Positions 1-8,752 of a stretch of 64,000 bases of DNA are shown here, one piece after another (positions within the stretch are counted from its first letter, which is position 1; each line of letters starts with the position of its first letter). Location of the stretch: contig JAPPLF010000016.1 in NCBI GenBank assembly GCA_028874215.1, positions 1 through 64,000 of the forward strand, given 5' to 3'. The stretch comes from Acidobacteriota bacterium. GTDB lineage: Bacteria > Acidobacteriota > UBA6911 > RPQK01 > JAJDTT01. A model generated the notes under the pieces. The model did no database searches. It saw only the letters and a program-made list of their open reading frames with translations, and was not told the origin of the DNA. Position numbers and translations under genes: made by a program.

Positions 1-360
<360 letters not shown>

Positions 361-430
361 CTCCAAAGAGCCCTATCTACCTGGTTGTCAAAGATCACGG
401 CCTCCCCAGTCGGGGTCGCCAGAGCGGCTC

Positions 431-460
431 ACTATACTCCTACACACCGACTCATGGCAA
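431..460 (-). promoter_or_regulatory. Probable rRNA operon promoter
   Basis: Read on the minus strand there is a -35 TTGCCA (460-455), an 18-bp spacer and a -10 TATAGT (436-431), each 5 of 6 to the sigma-70 consensus. A start near 424 would give a leader of about 65 nt before 16S. In that leader GATCTTTGACAAC (396-384) resembles a boxA antitermination element, with CTCTTTGGAG nearer the gene. Immediately upstream of the -35 lies an inverted repeat, CCTGCC-N5-GGCAGG (463-479), and beyond 481 the DNA becomes AT-rich, as in an UP element. Confidence 0.6.
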
Positions 461-562
461 CCCCTGCCGCCCGGGCAGGTCATAGAAATTTGTGCCCCAG
501 CTGGAGAGAAATCGAATTGAGTCGACTTAAGATATTGAAAACATTAGACAAAGGAGGTACGG

Positions 563-679
563 ATGCATGGACCGTCCGAAAGAACCATGCAACGCGCACA
601 TCGGGGGGCTATCGCAAAAAACCCGCAGCGTGCGCAGATTCCCTCCAACATCGTGGCGGCTTCAACCCGAGGCTGCTAA
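563..679 (+). CDS. Possible 38-residue ORF
   Basis: ATG at 563 (or 567 in another frame) follows an excellent Shine-Dalgarno AAGGAGGT (551-558). The 563 frame gives a 38-residue basic peptide with no recognisable domain, stopping at TAA 677-679. It is in the same frame as the next ORF (689), which itself has no ribosome site. The two could be one gene broken by the TAA, or this could be a leader peptide. Only the ribosome site supports it. Confidence 0.25.
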   Translation: MHGPSERTMQRAHRGAIAKNPQRAQIPSNIVAASTRGC

Positions 680-688
680 TCTGATACC

Positions 689-1000
689 ATGGTGTTCGAT
701 GCTTCACGGACCAAGATCCGGCCAGGACAACTTCTCTATCAGGACCGTTACAGAGAAATCGAAATGGGCATCGCCTTCAAGAAGATCGTCTGCCGCCACT
801 GCGATTTTCCTGGATTCTACAAGTACCGGGTCCAGCAGTTGAGACGGCGGCCCAGGATCCTGGTGGAGGAGGACCAAGAAGTTCGCCTGGACCATGAGGA
901 GATCTGGGAAACGATTCCCCGCTTCGCTGAAATACCCCAAACCCTCAAGTGCAAGCGGTGCCGTGAAGTACTGGGGTCGTACGTGCTCTGCGTCTATTGA
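689..1000 (+). CDS. Small CxxC-CxxC hypothetical protein
   Basis: This 103-residue ORF encodes two CxxC pairs, CRHC near residue 35 and CKRC near residue 93, spaced like a split zinc ribbon, with a basic and acidic linker between them. I do not recognise the family. The ATG at 689 has no ribosome site; an internal ATG at 764 keeps both CxxC pairs and is an alternative start. It converges on NadE. The cysteine pairs argue for a real gene, the weak start and short length against. Confidence 0.4.
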   Translation: MVFDASRTKIRPGQLLYQDRYREIEMGIAFKKIVCRHCDFPGFYKYRVQQLRRRPRILVEEDQEVRLDHEEIWETIPRFAEIPQTLKCKRCREVLGSYVLCVY

Positions 1001-1097
1001 GAATCGTCGAGGCGGACCGCCCGGATTCCGTGTCGACGCGTCATCGGCCGGTTCCGTTTCCCGTAGCGGTGGGCCTTTCGAACCAAACCCGATCGGA

Positions 1098-2867
1098 CTA
1101 GCCGTTCCCTCCCCTCCATCCGTTGATGATGGTCTCCCTCAGGTCGAAGCCGAACGCCCGTGCGGAGACGACGACGATGGGAGCGCCCTGGAGCCTTTTG
1201 TAGACCGATGAGTTCAAGCTCCGATAGATATTTCCTGAGAGCTTGCTGAATTCAGGTTCGCCGTATCTCTCATAGATCCCGCCTGCCTGCGTGGGATATC
1301 TGGCCGGGTCCAATTCCTGGTGCCGGAACCTGATATTCAACTCAGAGGGACTGCTGCCCCGCTCCACGAGATCGTTGACCAATGGTCCCACCACGTCGTA
1401 GTCGAACGGGTCCTCCTGATCCTCCTTCAACTCTGCGGAAGGAGCGATCGAGAAGATCTCCTCGGGAATCATGGTGCGGCCCCACCTTCGATTGACGTGT
1501 CTGGCCAGGGCGTAGACATCCGGCTTCGACAGGTCACCGATGACTGAGAGGCCTCCGACCATGTCGCCGTAAAGGGTTGCGTAGCCCAGGGCGATTTCTG
1601 TTTGGTTCCCGTTGGTGAGGAGCAGGGCCCTCCGGTCGTTGGACTCGGCCATCATGATCAATCCCCGAACCCTGGCCTGAAGGTTCTCGAGGGTCACCGA
1701 CAGGTTCATGGGATGAAGGTGCTCTTCGAACGCTTCCGTGATGGTGTCCACCATCTTCTGTATAGGCACTTCGTGATAGTCCAACTCGAAGTTTCGGGCC
1801 AGCTTTCGGGCCGCTCCCAGAGTTGTTGCCGAGTTGTATCGAGAGGGAAGACTGTAAACCGACAGCAGGTCTCTTCCCATGGCCTCGTAGGCGATGGCGG
1901 CCCCCAACGCCGAATCGATGCCCCCGGAAATGGCCTCCAGGACTCGCGTGAAGATCCCGATCTTGTCGTAGTAATCGCGGACGCTCATGACCAGCGCCTG
2001 ATAGATCTCCTCTTCCCGGCTGAAGGGCGGGACAGGCACCGGAGTGGATTCTCCGTCCTCGAAGACGACTTCCTCCTGAGCTTCCCTGAACTGCGGGAGA
2101 GCGCCCACGAGTTGTCCACTCCGGTCGTAGGCCACACTGAAACCATCGAAGGGAATGATGTTTTTCCCGTTGTCGCCGACTCCGACCGTATTGACGTAGA
2201 TCACAGGCAGGGCGTGATGCCGGATCTGCTTTCGGATCACCGAATCTCGAATGAAACGCTTGCCGTCCCGGCTTCCCGGATTGCTGCCCACGAAGGGGCT
2301 CGCGTTGATGCAGAATAGGTAACGGGCCCCCTTTTCCCGATACAGGGCAGATGGCTTGAGAGCATAGGACTCGTCCCAAAGGTCCTCGCAGATCAGCACA
2401 CCGATGGGAACGCTTCCCTGACCTGCGGGAATGGTCACCGGCTCTACTACCTCGCCCGGGACGAAATAGCGTTTGTCGTCGAAGTAACGATACGCGGGAA
2501 GCAGTCTTTTCCGGACGACCTGCAGAAGCCTTCCGTGGCTCAGTACAGCCGCCGCGTTGTGCCGAACGACTCTCCCGTCGGGGCCCAACTTCGCGTCGTC
2601 GAAATCGATGAAGCCGACGATGGCGGAAATGTCCTGGCACGCGGGCAGGATCTCTTCGATCAGGCACCTTTGGTTGGCCCGCAGGAACTCCAGGTTGATC
2701 AGGAGCTTCTCGTCGAGGCAGTAACCCGTGAGGCACATCTCCGGCAGCACGACCAGGTCCGCACCCCGCTCCCGGGCCGTCCGGATCGCCTCTAAGATCT
2801 TCCTGCTGTTGCCCCTGAGGTCACCGGTCTTCGGGTTGATCTGGGCCAGGGAAACCTTGAACCTCAT
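1098..2867 (-). CDS. nadE: Glutamine-dependent NAD+ synthetase
   Basis: Makes NAD+ from deamido-NAD+ with ATP, using ammonia released from glutamine, in the cytoplasm. About 589 residues in two domains. The N-terminal nitrilase-type glutaminase shows the Glu in VVLPEMCLTGY (near residue 43), the Lys region KRLLPAYRYF and the Cys in LICEDLWDE. The C-terminal synthetase carries the ATP-pyrophosphatase P-loop SGGIDSA near residue 325 and the family end IAPSAELKEDQEDPFDYD. The ATG at 2867 starts the conserved MRFKVSLAQINP, but a GTG 27 bp upstream (2894) has the better ribosome site (AGGA), so the N-terminus may be nine residues longer. It is divergent from the Tat protein at 3074. Confidence 0.95.
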   Translation of the reverse strand: MRFKVSLAQINPKTGDLRGNSRKILEAIRTARERGADLVVLPEMCLTGYCLDEKLLINLEFLRANQRCLIEEILPACQDISAIVGFIDFDDAKLGPDGRVVRHNAAAVLSHGRLLQVVRKRLLPAYRYFDDKRYFVPGEVVEPVTIPAGQGSVPIGVLICEDLWDESYALKPSALYREKGARYLFCINASPFVGSNPGSRDGKRFIRDSVIRKQIRHHALPVIYVNTVGVGDNGKNIIPFDGFSVAYDRSGQLVGALPQFREAQEEVVFEDGESTPVPVPPFSREEEIYQALVMSVRDYYDKIGIFTRVLEAISGGIDSALGAAIAYEAMGRDLLSVYSLPSRYNSATTLGAARKLARNFELDYHEVPIQKMVDTITEAFEEHLHPMNLSVTLENLQARVRGLIMMAESNDRRALLLTNGNQTEIALGYATLYGDMVGGLSVIGDLSKPDVYALARHVNRRWGRTMIPEEIFSIAPSAELKEDQEDPFDYDVVGPLVNDLVERGSSPSELNIRFRHQELDPARYPTQAGGIYERYGEPEFSKLSGNIYRSLNSSVYKRLQGAPIVVVSARAFGFDLRETIINGWRGGNG

Positions 2868-3059
2868 GATCGTCAAGTCTCGGCAGGCTCGCACGCTGAT
2901 CCTGACTCATCCATCCATGCGAGCTCAAGGCTCCTACAGCATATCGCCCTTTTTCAGCCAATGTGGAAACGGGAGGCATACGAATTGCTGTGATATTCTC
3001 CGCTCGGCCAATGGTCACCCAGCGTCCCCCCGAACACTCGTTTCGCGAATTCTGTAAGC

Positions 3060-3069
3060 AGGAGGAAAG
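3060..3069 (+). promoter_or_regulatory. Shine-Dalgarno fixing a GTG start
   Basis: AGGAGGAAAG lies just before GTG 3074 and fits it better than the ATG at 3086, so the Tat protein begins at the GTG. Confidence 0.6.
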
Positions 3070-3073
3070 ATAA

Positions 3074-4762
3074 GTGCCACAAAGGATGAACAGGCGGAGT
3101 TTCGTTGCCACCACGGCTGCCGGAGTGGCTGCGGGAGGGGTCTCTGGCGGATCGGTAACCCGGCCCTCCAGTGCCGGCTCACCGTTGAAAGACTACGCAC
3201 CCAGAGGTTCTCGACGGATCATCTATGTCAGCGATCCGTCCAGCGTCGCGATGAACTATCTTCCCGATCCGGCGCCGGAGGAGTCGATTCGGGCTTGGGT
3301 GGATCAGCTTTCCGAGGCCCGGGTCGATGTCTTTATTCAGGAAGCCTACACTCAAGGTTGGACCACCTATTGGCGGGAGGACGGGCTGGAATATGACGCC
3401 CGGCCTCAGCACCGCCGGTTCCTTCCCCTTCTGGAGCGTGGGGTTCAGCCCCTGGAGGTCCTGCTGGACCAGTGCCACAGGCGGGGAATGGAGTTTCTGG
3501 CGGGGATCCGGATCAACGACAACCATGGCCACATCTCCGTCGAGCAAGGCGTCGGCGCGGGATCCAGTTTTCTCGTCGACCACCCCGAATGGCAGATCCG
3601 GGAGCTGCCGCCAGGACCCTACTATAAGCTCAGCACTCCGTTGGACTTCACGTTTCCCCAGGTTCGGAACTACGTCGTCGACGTCATGGGCCGGTTGGTC
3701 GATCGCTTTCCCGTCGACGGATTGGAACTCTGCTTCCGGGACCATCGCTATTTCCCGCCGGGCAAGGGTCCCGAGCGAAAGCATCTGATGACCGACCTGG
3801 TAGCGCGGACCCGGGCCATTCTGGATGAAAGGGGACGGCTGAGGAGGAAGAAACTGCTCTTGGGGGCGCGCGTCTTCCAGACCCTGGACGAATGCCGGTC
3901 CCTCGGGTTGGATGTGGAGACCTGGATTTCGCGGGGACTCATCGACTTCGTCGCCCCCAACGACACCATGCACACCGAACCCAACGTGCAATACGAGGAG
4001 TTCCGCCGTTTGACTGACAACGGCAACTGCCTCCTCTATCCCGGAATGCTTCCCTGGACCAGCCAGCGCATGCGGAGGCGCCTGGGCAATAGACACATGT
4101 CCCTGGATCAGCAGCGGGCGGCGGCTGCCAATCTGTACGCGGCGGGAGGGGACGGGATCAGCTTCTACAATCACTTCGTTACCCTGACCTGGGCCCCCTT
4201 CTATCCCCAGCGGCTTCGGGAAATGGCCGCCGTGCGGCAACCCGAGTTGGTGATGACGGGTGACCGGCACTACGTCTTCGAGCCGTCATGGGGGGGCAGC
4301 CTCGGGTTCGGCAAGGACCGGGCCTCCACCGGCGCGGTCAAGGCGGATCGTCTTCTGCTCCAAAGGAAACCGGGGTCGACGGGCGCTTTCCGTTTTCGAG
4401 TCTGCGAACACCTCGGCCAGTCTCGAGGCGCAACACTCCTCTTCCGTGCCTATGGAGCTGATGAGGACGACCGGATGGAGATCCGAATCAACGGCAACCG
4501 AATCGACGACGGGTCGATCCGTGCTCGCTCCAATGAATCGCGGACCGACCTGCGAGGCGTAGTGGATCCATCCTCCACCAAGTCTTCCGGTCTACCGCCG
4601 GTGCCCGAACTGCCGGGTGACTGGCGGACCTTCTGGTTTGACCTGACGGAACCGCCCGCCGTATTCGGGGACAACCATTTGGAAGTGACGTTGACGGAGG
4701 TGTCGTCGTCCTCCGGCGAAGATATCCTCATCGATGAGTTGGAGGTGTTCGTCAAAGCGTAG
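3074..4762 (+). CDS. Tat-exported TIM-barrel protein, glycoside-hydrolase-like
   Basis: 562 residues. A twin-arginine signal (NRRSFVATTAAGVAAGG) is followed from about residue 48 by RIIYVSDPSS and alternating strands and helices of a putative TIM barrel, such as GMEFLAGIRINDNHGH, VDGLELCFRDH and GDGISFYNHF. A beta-rich C-terminal domain occupies about residues 430-562. It is clearly paralogous to the gene at 16135. The family looks like the uncharacterised glycosyl-hydrolase-like (GHL) group; substrate is unknown and catalytic acids cannot be assigned. Likely first gene of an operon: the next ATG is 30 bp after its stop. Confidence 0.7.
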   Translation: MPQRMNRRSFVATTAAGVAAGGVSGGSVTRPSSAGSPLKDYAPRGSRRIIYVSDPSSVAMNYLPDPAPEESIRAWVDQLSEARVDVFIQEAYTQGWTTYWREDGLEYDARPQHRRFLPLLERGVQPLEVLLDQCHRRGMEFLAGIRINDNHGHISVEQGVGAGSSFLVDHPEWQIRELPPGPYYKLSTPLDFTFPQVRNYVVDVMGRLVDRFPVDGLELCFRDHRYFPPGKGPERKHLMTDLVARTRAILDERGRLRRKKLLLGARVFQTLDECRSLGLDVETWISRGLIDFVAPNDTMHTEPNVQYEEFRRLTDNGNCLLYPGMLPWTSQRMRRRLGNRHMSLDQQRAAAANLYAAGGDGISFYNHFVTLTWAPFYPQRLREMAAVRQPELVMTGDRHYVFEPSWGGSLGFGKDRASTGAVKADRLLLQRKPGSTGAFRFRVCEHLGQSRGATLLFRAYGADEDDRMEIRINGNRIDDGSIRARSNESRTDLRGVVDPSSTKSSGLPPVPELPGDWRTFWFDLTEPPAVFGDNHLEVTLTEVSSSSGEDILIDELEVFVKA

Positions 4763-4792
4763 ATTCACCCTGTCCCCCGAAGGAGAGTCCCC

Positions 4793-6298
4793 ATGACAAG
4801 ACGCCACGAAGTCTCGGCTTGGATCAAACCGCTCAGTCTCGTCGTCCTATGGTCTCTGGCCGCTTGCGGCTCCCCGCCGCCGCCGGCAGAAACGCCGCCG
4901 CCTCCTGATAGTGGGATCATCGATGTGACGCGGAGTTTCCCGGATTTGCGTTTTCCCGTAAAAACCCCGGAAGGAGAGACCTGGATCTATCAGTTGGGAT
5001 TGCCCATCCAGTTGGGCCCCAACACCGGCGGGTATATCTGCAACATCCGGGTTTCGGGATGGAAAGGAACCGACTTCGAAAACGGCTCCGATCTGATCCC
5101 GTTCGACGACATCACCGGCCTGAACCCGGAACGCGCCGTCCCCATTACCCGCAACCACAACGAGCTCAACCCCAATTCCAAGCCGCCCAACCAGGAAGCC
5201 ATCATGGTGAAGTACCCGGTCATGGGAGGCTTCGTTCCCTTCGGCGCGAAACGGCCGGACGGCTCGCCCCATCCCCACGCCGGCACCGGCTTCGGCCTCA
5301 ACCAGTCCATCGCCTGGAGGACCACCGTCGAAGGTCCCCCGCCCTATGGGGTGAACATGTTCGGCCGGAATCCCAAGACCTCGGTGTTCGAAGATTTGAG
5401 TCAGATGTACTCCTACCTGGAGCTTCATCAACTGGCCTATGACGGCGAGACCTTCAGTGTGGCCAATACCGAGCGGGTTTCGCAGGAATCCATGCTTGCA
5501 GGCTGGCGTCTGACCGCAAGCCTGATGACGGCGATTCCCGACGGCGACGATCTTCTCTTTGCCATGAAGGGCAACCGGCCGGGAATGACGGGCGGTTCGG
5601 GGTTGGCGCGGTGGAGGCGCGTGGACGGCTCATGGCGCCCCGTCTCCTTCGTTCCCGTCACCGGCCAGGACAACAGCTTCGAGGCCAGCGCGGTCCGCGA
5701 TCAGGACGGGTCCATCCTCTTCTCTGCCCGCGGAAGCAGGAGTCCCGAGCACTTCGAAGCTTCCGAGACGCGGACGGCCGACCATGACATCCGAGTCTGG
5801 CGCTCCCGCGACAATGGTGAGACCTGGACCAAAATCATCCATGTCCGGGGCCTGATCTCATCGGCCCCCATCGTCCTGAATCAGGCCGCTGACGGCACCC
5901 CCTACGTGACGGCCAACCTCTACGAGGTCTTCATGGAGGGTCTGGACCGGATCAAGCTGGTCAAGGATTCCCGTGGGAGCCCTCTCTGGGGGGGACGCAG
6001 CCGCAAAACCCTCTGTTTCTGGCCTTTGAACGAGGAGAGGACCGGGTTGCTCCCGGCCCTGATCGCCCGGGACCTGAGGAAGGAATTCGGACCGGCTCCC
6101 GGCGGCACCGCCTGGAGGGTGGACCACCCCGTGGCCGTCACCCTGCGCCTGGCCGATGGAAGGTGGCGCAACGTCATCGCGCTGCGGATCCTGGAGTACG
6201 GAGAGTTGACCCATATGCAAGACCCGACGCCTCACACGGGAGCATACCTGGAGGAGGTGATCTCGGCCGGGGAACCGATTCCCGTGTGGAACTTCTAA
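4793..6298 (+). CDS. BNR/sialidase-like lipoprotein
   Basis: 501 residues with a type II signal peptide (VVLWSLAAC, lipobox LAAC) and a proline-rich linker (PPPPAETPPPP), so it should be lipid-anchored. One clear Asp-box, SRDNGETW, lies near residue 340, consistent with a BNR beta-propeller of the sialidase superfamily. The other blades are degenerate and the sialidase arginine triad cannot be traced, so enzymatic activity is uncertain. A GGAGAG ribosome site precedes the ATG. It sits between the Tat TIM-barrel protein and a Tat cupin, suggesting a shared extracytoplasmic carbohydrate substrate. Confidence 0.65.
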   Translation: MTRRHEVSAWIKPLSLVVLWSLAACGSPPPPAETPPPPDSGIIDVTRSFPDLRFPVKTPEGETWIYQLGLPIQLGPNTGGYICNIRVSGWKGTDFENGSDLIPFDDITGLNPERAVPITRNHNELNPNSKPPNQEAIMVKYPVMGGFVPFGAKRPDGSPHPHAGTGFGLNQSIAWRTTVEGPPPYGVNMFGRNPKTSVFEDLSQMYSYLELHQLAYDGETFSVANTERVSQESMLAGWRLTASLMTAIPDGDDLLFAMKGNRPGMTGGSGLARWRRVDGSWRPVSFVPVTGQDNSFEASAVRDQDGSILFSARGSRSPEHFEASETRTADHDIRVWRSRDNGETWTKIIHVRGLISSAPIVLNQAADGTPYVTANLYEVFMEGLDRIKLVKDSRGSPLWGGRSRKTLCFWPLNEERTGLLPALIARDLRKEFGPAPGGTAWRVDHPVAVTLRLADGRWRNVIALRILEYGELTHMQDPTPHTGAYLEEVISAGEPIPVWNF

Positions 6299-6346
6299 AC
6301 CAATTGCTCGGGCGCAAACGAGGGAAAAGAGCTCCGAGGAGGTCAA

Positions 6347-6916
6347 ATGTGGAGATCCGAGAAGAAAAGGAGAGGTTTCTTGAAGACTTCGGCCGCCGGA
6401 GTTTCGGCGCTGGCCCTGATCCTGAAGGAAGCGGCGCTGGCGGGGGCGGCCGTGAGGACCGCCGAGGGCCACAAACAGCGGTCCCGGCGGGTTCGATGGG
6501 ACTGGCTTCCGCCGGCGGGGACTCCGGGGAGCCCCATCAATGACCAGGACCACCCGTGGCCCAAGGCCGAAAACGGGGATCTTCGCGCCTACGATCCCCA
6601 CTTGGAATGCGAGCACGTCGCATTCTCCATCGGTCACCTGAAGCCGGGCCAGTCGGTAGGACACCATACGCACGAACAGGCGGAAGAGACCTACATCCTG
6701 ATGCAGGGCCGGAGCCAGATTCGAATCGACGACACCGTGGTCGAGGCAAAAGCCTTCGATGCCTTCCGATTCCCAGCCGACGTGCCGCGGTCGGTCTACA
6801 ATCACACCCAGGAGGACTGCTGGTGGGTCTTCATCGGGACTCCGCCCGACGAATACTACCGGGAGGGCTCATTGCGCGACCAGGCCCGAAAGAACAAGTT
6901 GGGAGAGTCGTTGTAG
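6347..6916 (+). CDS. Tat-exported cupin-domain protein
   Basis: 189 residues. An RRGFLKTSAAG twin-arginine signal is followed by one small cupin barrel. The metal motif is GHHTHEQAEETYILMQG (near residues 103-119), with two to three His and the Glu expected for a metal-binding cupin; the second motif has FPADVPRSVYNH. Such single cupins include sugar isomerases, lyases and sensors, so no reaction is assigned. AGGAGG precedes the ATG by about 5 nt. It is the last gene of the 3074-6916 set and ends 59 bp before the tRNA. Confidence 0.75.
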   Translation: MWRSEKKRRGFLKTSAAGVSALALILKEAALAGAAVRTAEGHKQRSRRVRWDWLPPAGTPGSPINDQDHPWPKAENGDLRAYDPHLECEHVAFSIGHLKPGQSVGHHTHEQAEETYILMQGRSQIRIDDTVVEAKAFDAFRFPADVPRSVYNHTQEDCWWVFIGTPPDEYYREGSLRDQARKNKLGESL

Positions 6917-6933
6917 ATTGCTCTGAGCGCGCC

Positions 6934-6962
6934 TTCCTGGCACGGCTCGATTCTGCTAAACT
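6934..6962 (+). promoter_or_regulatory. Possible tRNA-Arg promoter
   Basis: A TAAACT -10 (6957-6962) preceded by an extended TG, with a weak -35 TTCCTG at 17-bp spacing (6934-6939), would start transcription about 7 nt before the tRNA. Only moderately matched. Confidence 0.35.
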
Positions 6963-6975
6963 CCCGGCACTTAAA

Positions 6976-7049
6976 GCGCCCGTAGCTCAGCTGGATAGAG
7001 CGTTGGTCTACGAAACCAAAGGCCGCAGGTTCGAGCCCTGCCGGGCGCG
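6976..7049 (+). tRNA. tRNA-Arg (anticodon ACG)
   Basis: A complete cloverleaf can be drawn by hand. Acceptor GCGCCCG pairs with CGGGCGC, with discriminator G; D stem GCTC/GAGC; anticodon stem TTGGT/ACCAA with loop CTACGAA. The anticodon ACG is at 7010-7012. The T arm is GCAGG-TTCGAGC-CCTGC and the variable loop is AGGCC. CCA is not encoded. The A34 would be deaminated to inosine to read CGU/CGC/CGA. Confidence 0.96.
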
Positions 7050-7107
7050 TTTCATCCCCCTGTTCCGGCGGATGCGGGTTTCTCGGTAGAGGCCTTGGTT
7101 CGTCTGA

Positions 7108-8682
7108 TCATTCCTGATCGACCCAGAAGGAGAAGAGCTTGGCCTTGTCCAGGTGGAACCGCAGCCGCACCGCTTTTCCCCGCAGGGAGCTCAGATCCGA
7201 CTTGCCCTGCCAGCTCGCCGTATATCCGATCTCGTCCCCGCCGAAGGCGTCCGAGTCCTCTTTTCCGAATCCGGTCACTGTTTTGCCCGTAGCGGCGTCC
7301 AGGACCTCGATCCTCACGGTGCCGTAGCCGGGACCCACGAACCTGTCCACTCCGGTGGCGTTGATCTTGAGACGGTTTCCCTCGAGCAAGAGGGGACGCG
7401 TGGTCAGGGCTCCCTTCCCGGTCACGCTCACGAAGCCGTCGAGCCTGAGGACGGCCAGGCCGACCTGTCCCAGTTGGGGCTCCTGGCGATGGTAGAACCA
7501 GTGGTGCCCGCGAAATCCCTCGTAGTAGATCCAGATCTCGCCCAGGTCTTCGCGGACGATCCCGTTGTGGACTGAATAGACCAGGTGCTCATCCCAGGTT
7601 CCCGGCGGCCCGTTGGGGATGAAGACCCGCCGGTCGCCGACCCGCTGGAATCGCTCCGCGTCCCGGCTCCAGAGCAGTTGCACGTCCATCTTCTCCATCC
7701 AGGGGGACTGGGCGTTGCCGGTATCCATGGCCGACGGCGCGGTCCCGAACATGGTGTGGTAGACGGAGGTGAATCCGACGTACCCCTCCTCGTAGGGGAG
7801 CACTTCCAAGGTGTAGAAATTTCGATCCCCGACCCGGTCCTTGTCGTCGGCGTGAAAGGCAATGAAGCGGTCCGGGGCGTCCCGCAGCGTCGGTTGGGCG
7901 TCCCAGTTGAGAAAGTCGGCACTCGTAGCGAAGGAAGCGGTGCGGACACGTGCATCTGCGGGATAGACCGGCTCCGGAGTCATCCACCGGCTCAGCTTGT
8001 TGAAACTCCTCAGGTAGAGGATGTACCGCTTCTTGTTGGGGTCCCAGAGCAGGTTGTTGTTGGTATCCGACCAGAAATTGACGACCGGCCGCTCCACTTC
8101 GTAGGCCTTCCAGTGCAGGCCGTCCCGGGAATAGGCGGGCATCATGACGCGCTTGCCGTCCCGCATCTGGAAGTAGATCATCTTGAACCGCTCGTCCTCG
8201 CTCTTGGCGGCCGGATCACGGAAGACGGTGTTGCTCGCCGCCTCCGTGTCGAAGGGCAGGGAGATGAAATTCGTGTCATAACCGAGGTACTCCACCTGTC
8301 CCAGGCGCGGCTTGACCCAATGGATGCCGTCCTCGGACTCGGCGTAGAAGATCCATTTTTGCGACCAGTCCCAGTTGACCATCAACCCGTAGAACCGGTA
8401 GAGCTTCCGGTCCGGATCGTAGAAGATCTGTCCACAGTCGCCCCCATGGGACAGTCCTCCCTTGTGTTCCCAATCCTTGTCCATCCGGATCACCGGATTG
8501 TCCCGGTATTTCAACGGCTGGTTCAGGTGCCGGTAGACCCGCGGCTCCATCGACTCGACGACGTGGTCGTCGATGAAGAGTTGCCGTTGCGAGCCGATCT
8601 TCAGCGGTTTGTGGGAGGCTGCTTCCGCGACCGCCGCAACGAGACCGATAGACAGAACGAGGGTTCCCACCCGGTATCTCAT
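7108..8682 (-). CDS. Secreted five-bladed-propeller-like protein (GH32/43 type)
   Basis: 524 residues from ATG 8682, which has GGAG about 9 nt upstream; the reading frame continues further upstream but without a plausible start or signal. MRYRVGTLVLSIGLVAAVAEA is a type I signal peptide. The mature start IGSQRQLFIDDHVVE and the C-terminal module ending LRFHLDKAKLFSFWV define a large uncharacterised secreted family seen in planctomycetes and acidobacteria. Its body resembles a GH32/GH43 beta-propeller. A paralogue lies at 14548. The catalytic acids and substrate cannot be assigned. Divergent from the Nramp-like gene. Confidence 0.65.
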   Translation of the reverse strand: MRYRVGTLVLSIGLVAAVAEAASHKPLKIGSQRQLFIDDHVVESMEPRVYRHLNQPLKYRDNPVIRMDKDWEHKGGLSHGGDCGQIFYDPDRKLYRFYGLMVNWDWSQKWIFYAESEDGIHWVKPRLGQVEYLGYDTNFISLPFDTEAASNTVFRDPAAKSEDERFKMIYFQMRDGKRVMMPAYSRDGLHWKAYEVERPVVNFWSDTNNNLLWDPNKKRYILYLRSFNKLSRWMTPEPVYPADARVRTASFATSADFLNWDAQPTLRDAPDRFIAFHADDKDRVGDRNFYTLEVLPYEEGYVGFTSVYHTMFGTAPSAMDTGNAQSPWMEKMDVQLLWSRDAERFQRVGDRRVFIPNGPPGTWDEHLVYSVHNGIVREDLGEIWIYYEGFRGHHWFYHRQEPQLGQVGLAVLRLDGFVSVTGKGALTTRPLLLEGNRLKINATGVDRFVGPGYGTVRIEVLDAATGKTVTGFGKEDSDAFGGDEIGYTASWQGKSDLSSLRGKAVRLRFHLDKAKLFSFWVDQE

Positions 8683-8739
8683 GATTCGTTCACTCCGTTG
8701 ATTCCCAATACAGATTTCACCACGAGGCGCACACCACCT

Positions 8740-8745
8740 TATACT
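8740..8745 (+). promoter_or_regulatory. -10 element placed for a leaderless start
   Basis: TATACT ends 7 bp before the ATG at 8753, and no Shine-Dalgarno is present. Transcription would begin at or next to the A of the start codon. The -35 is poor (TTCACC at 18 bp spacing). Confidence 0.4.
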
Positions 8746-8752
8746 GACGCCC

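Noticed and set aside
6938-6957. TGGCACG resembling a sigma-54 -24 element before the tRNA
   Set aside because: The GC that should form the -12 element is displaced by about 4 bp; the sigma-70-like pair fits better.
6976-7049. tRNA as an integration-site boundary for a mobile island
   Set aside because: No integrase, no direct repeat of the tRNA 3' end and no change in base composition was seen.
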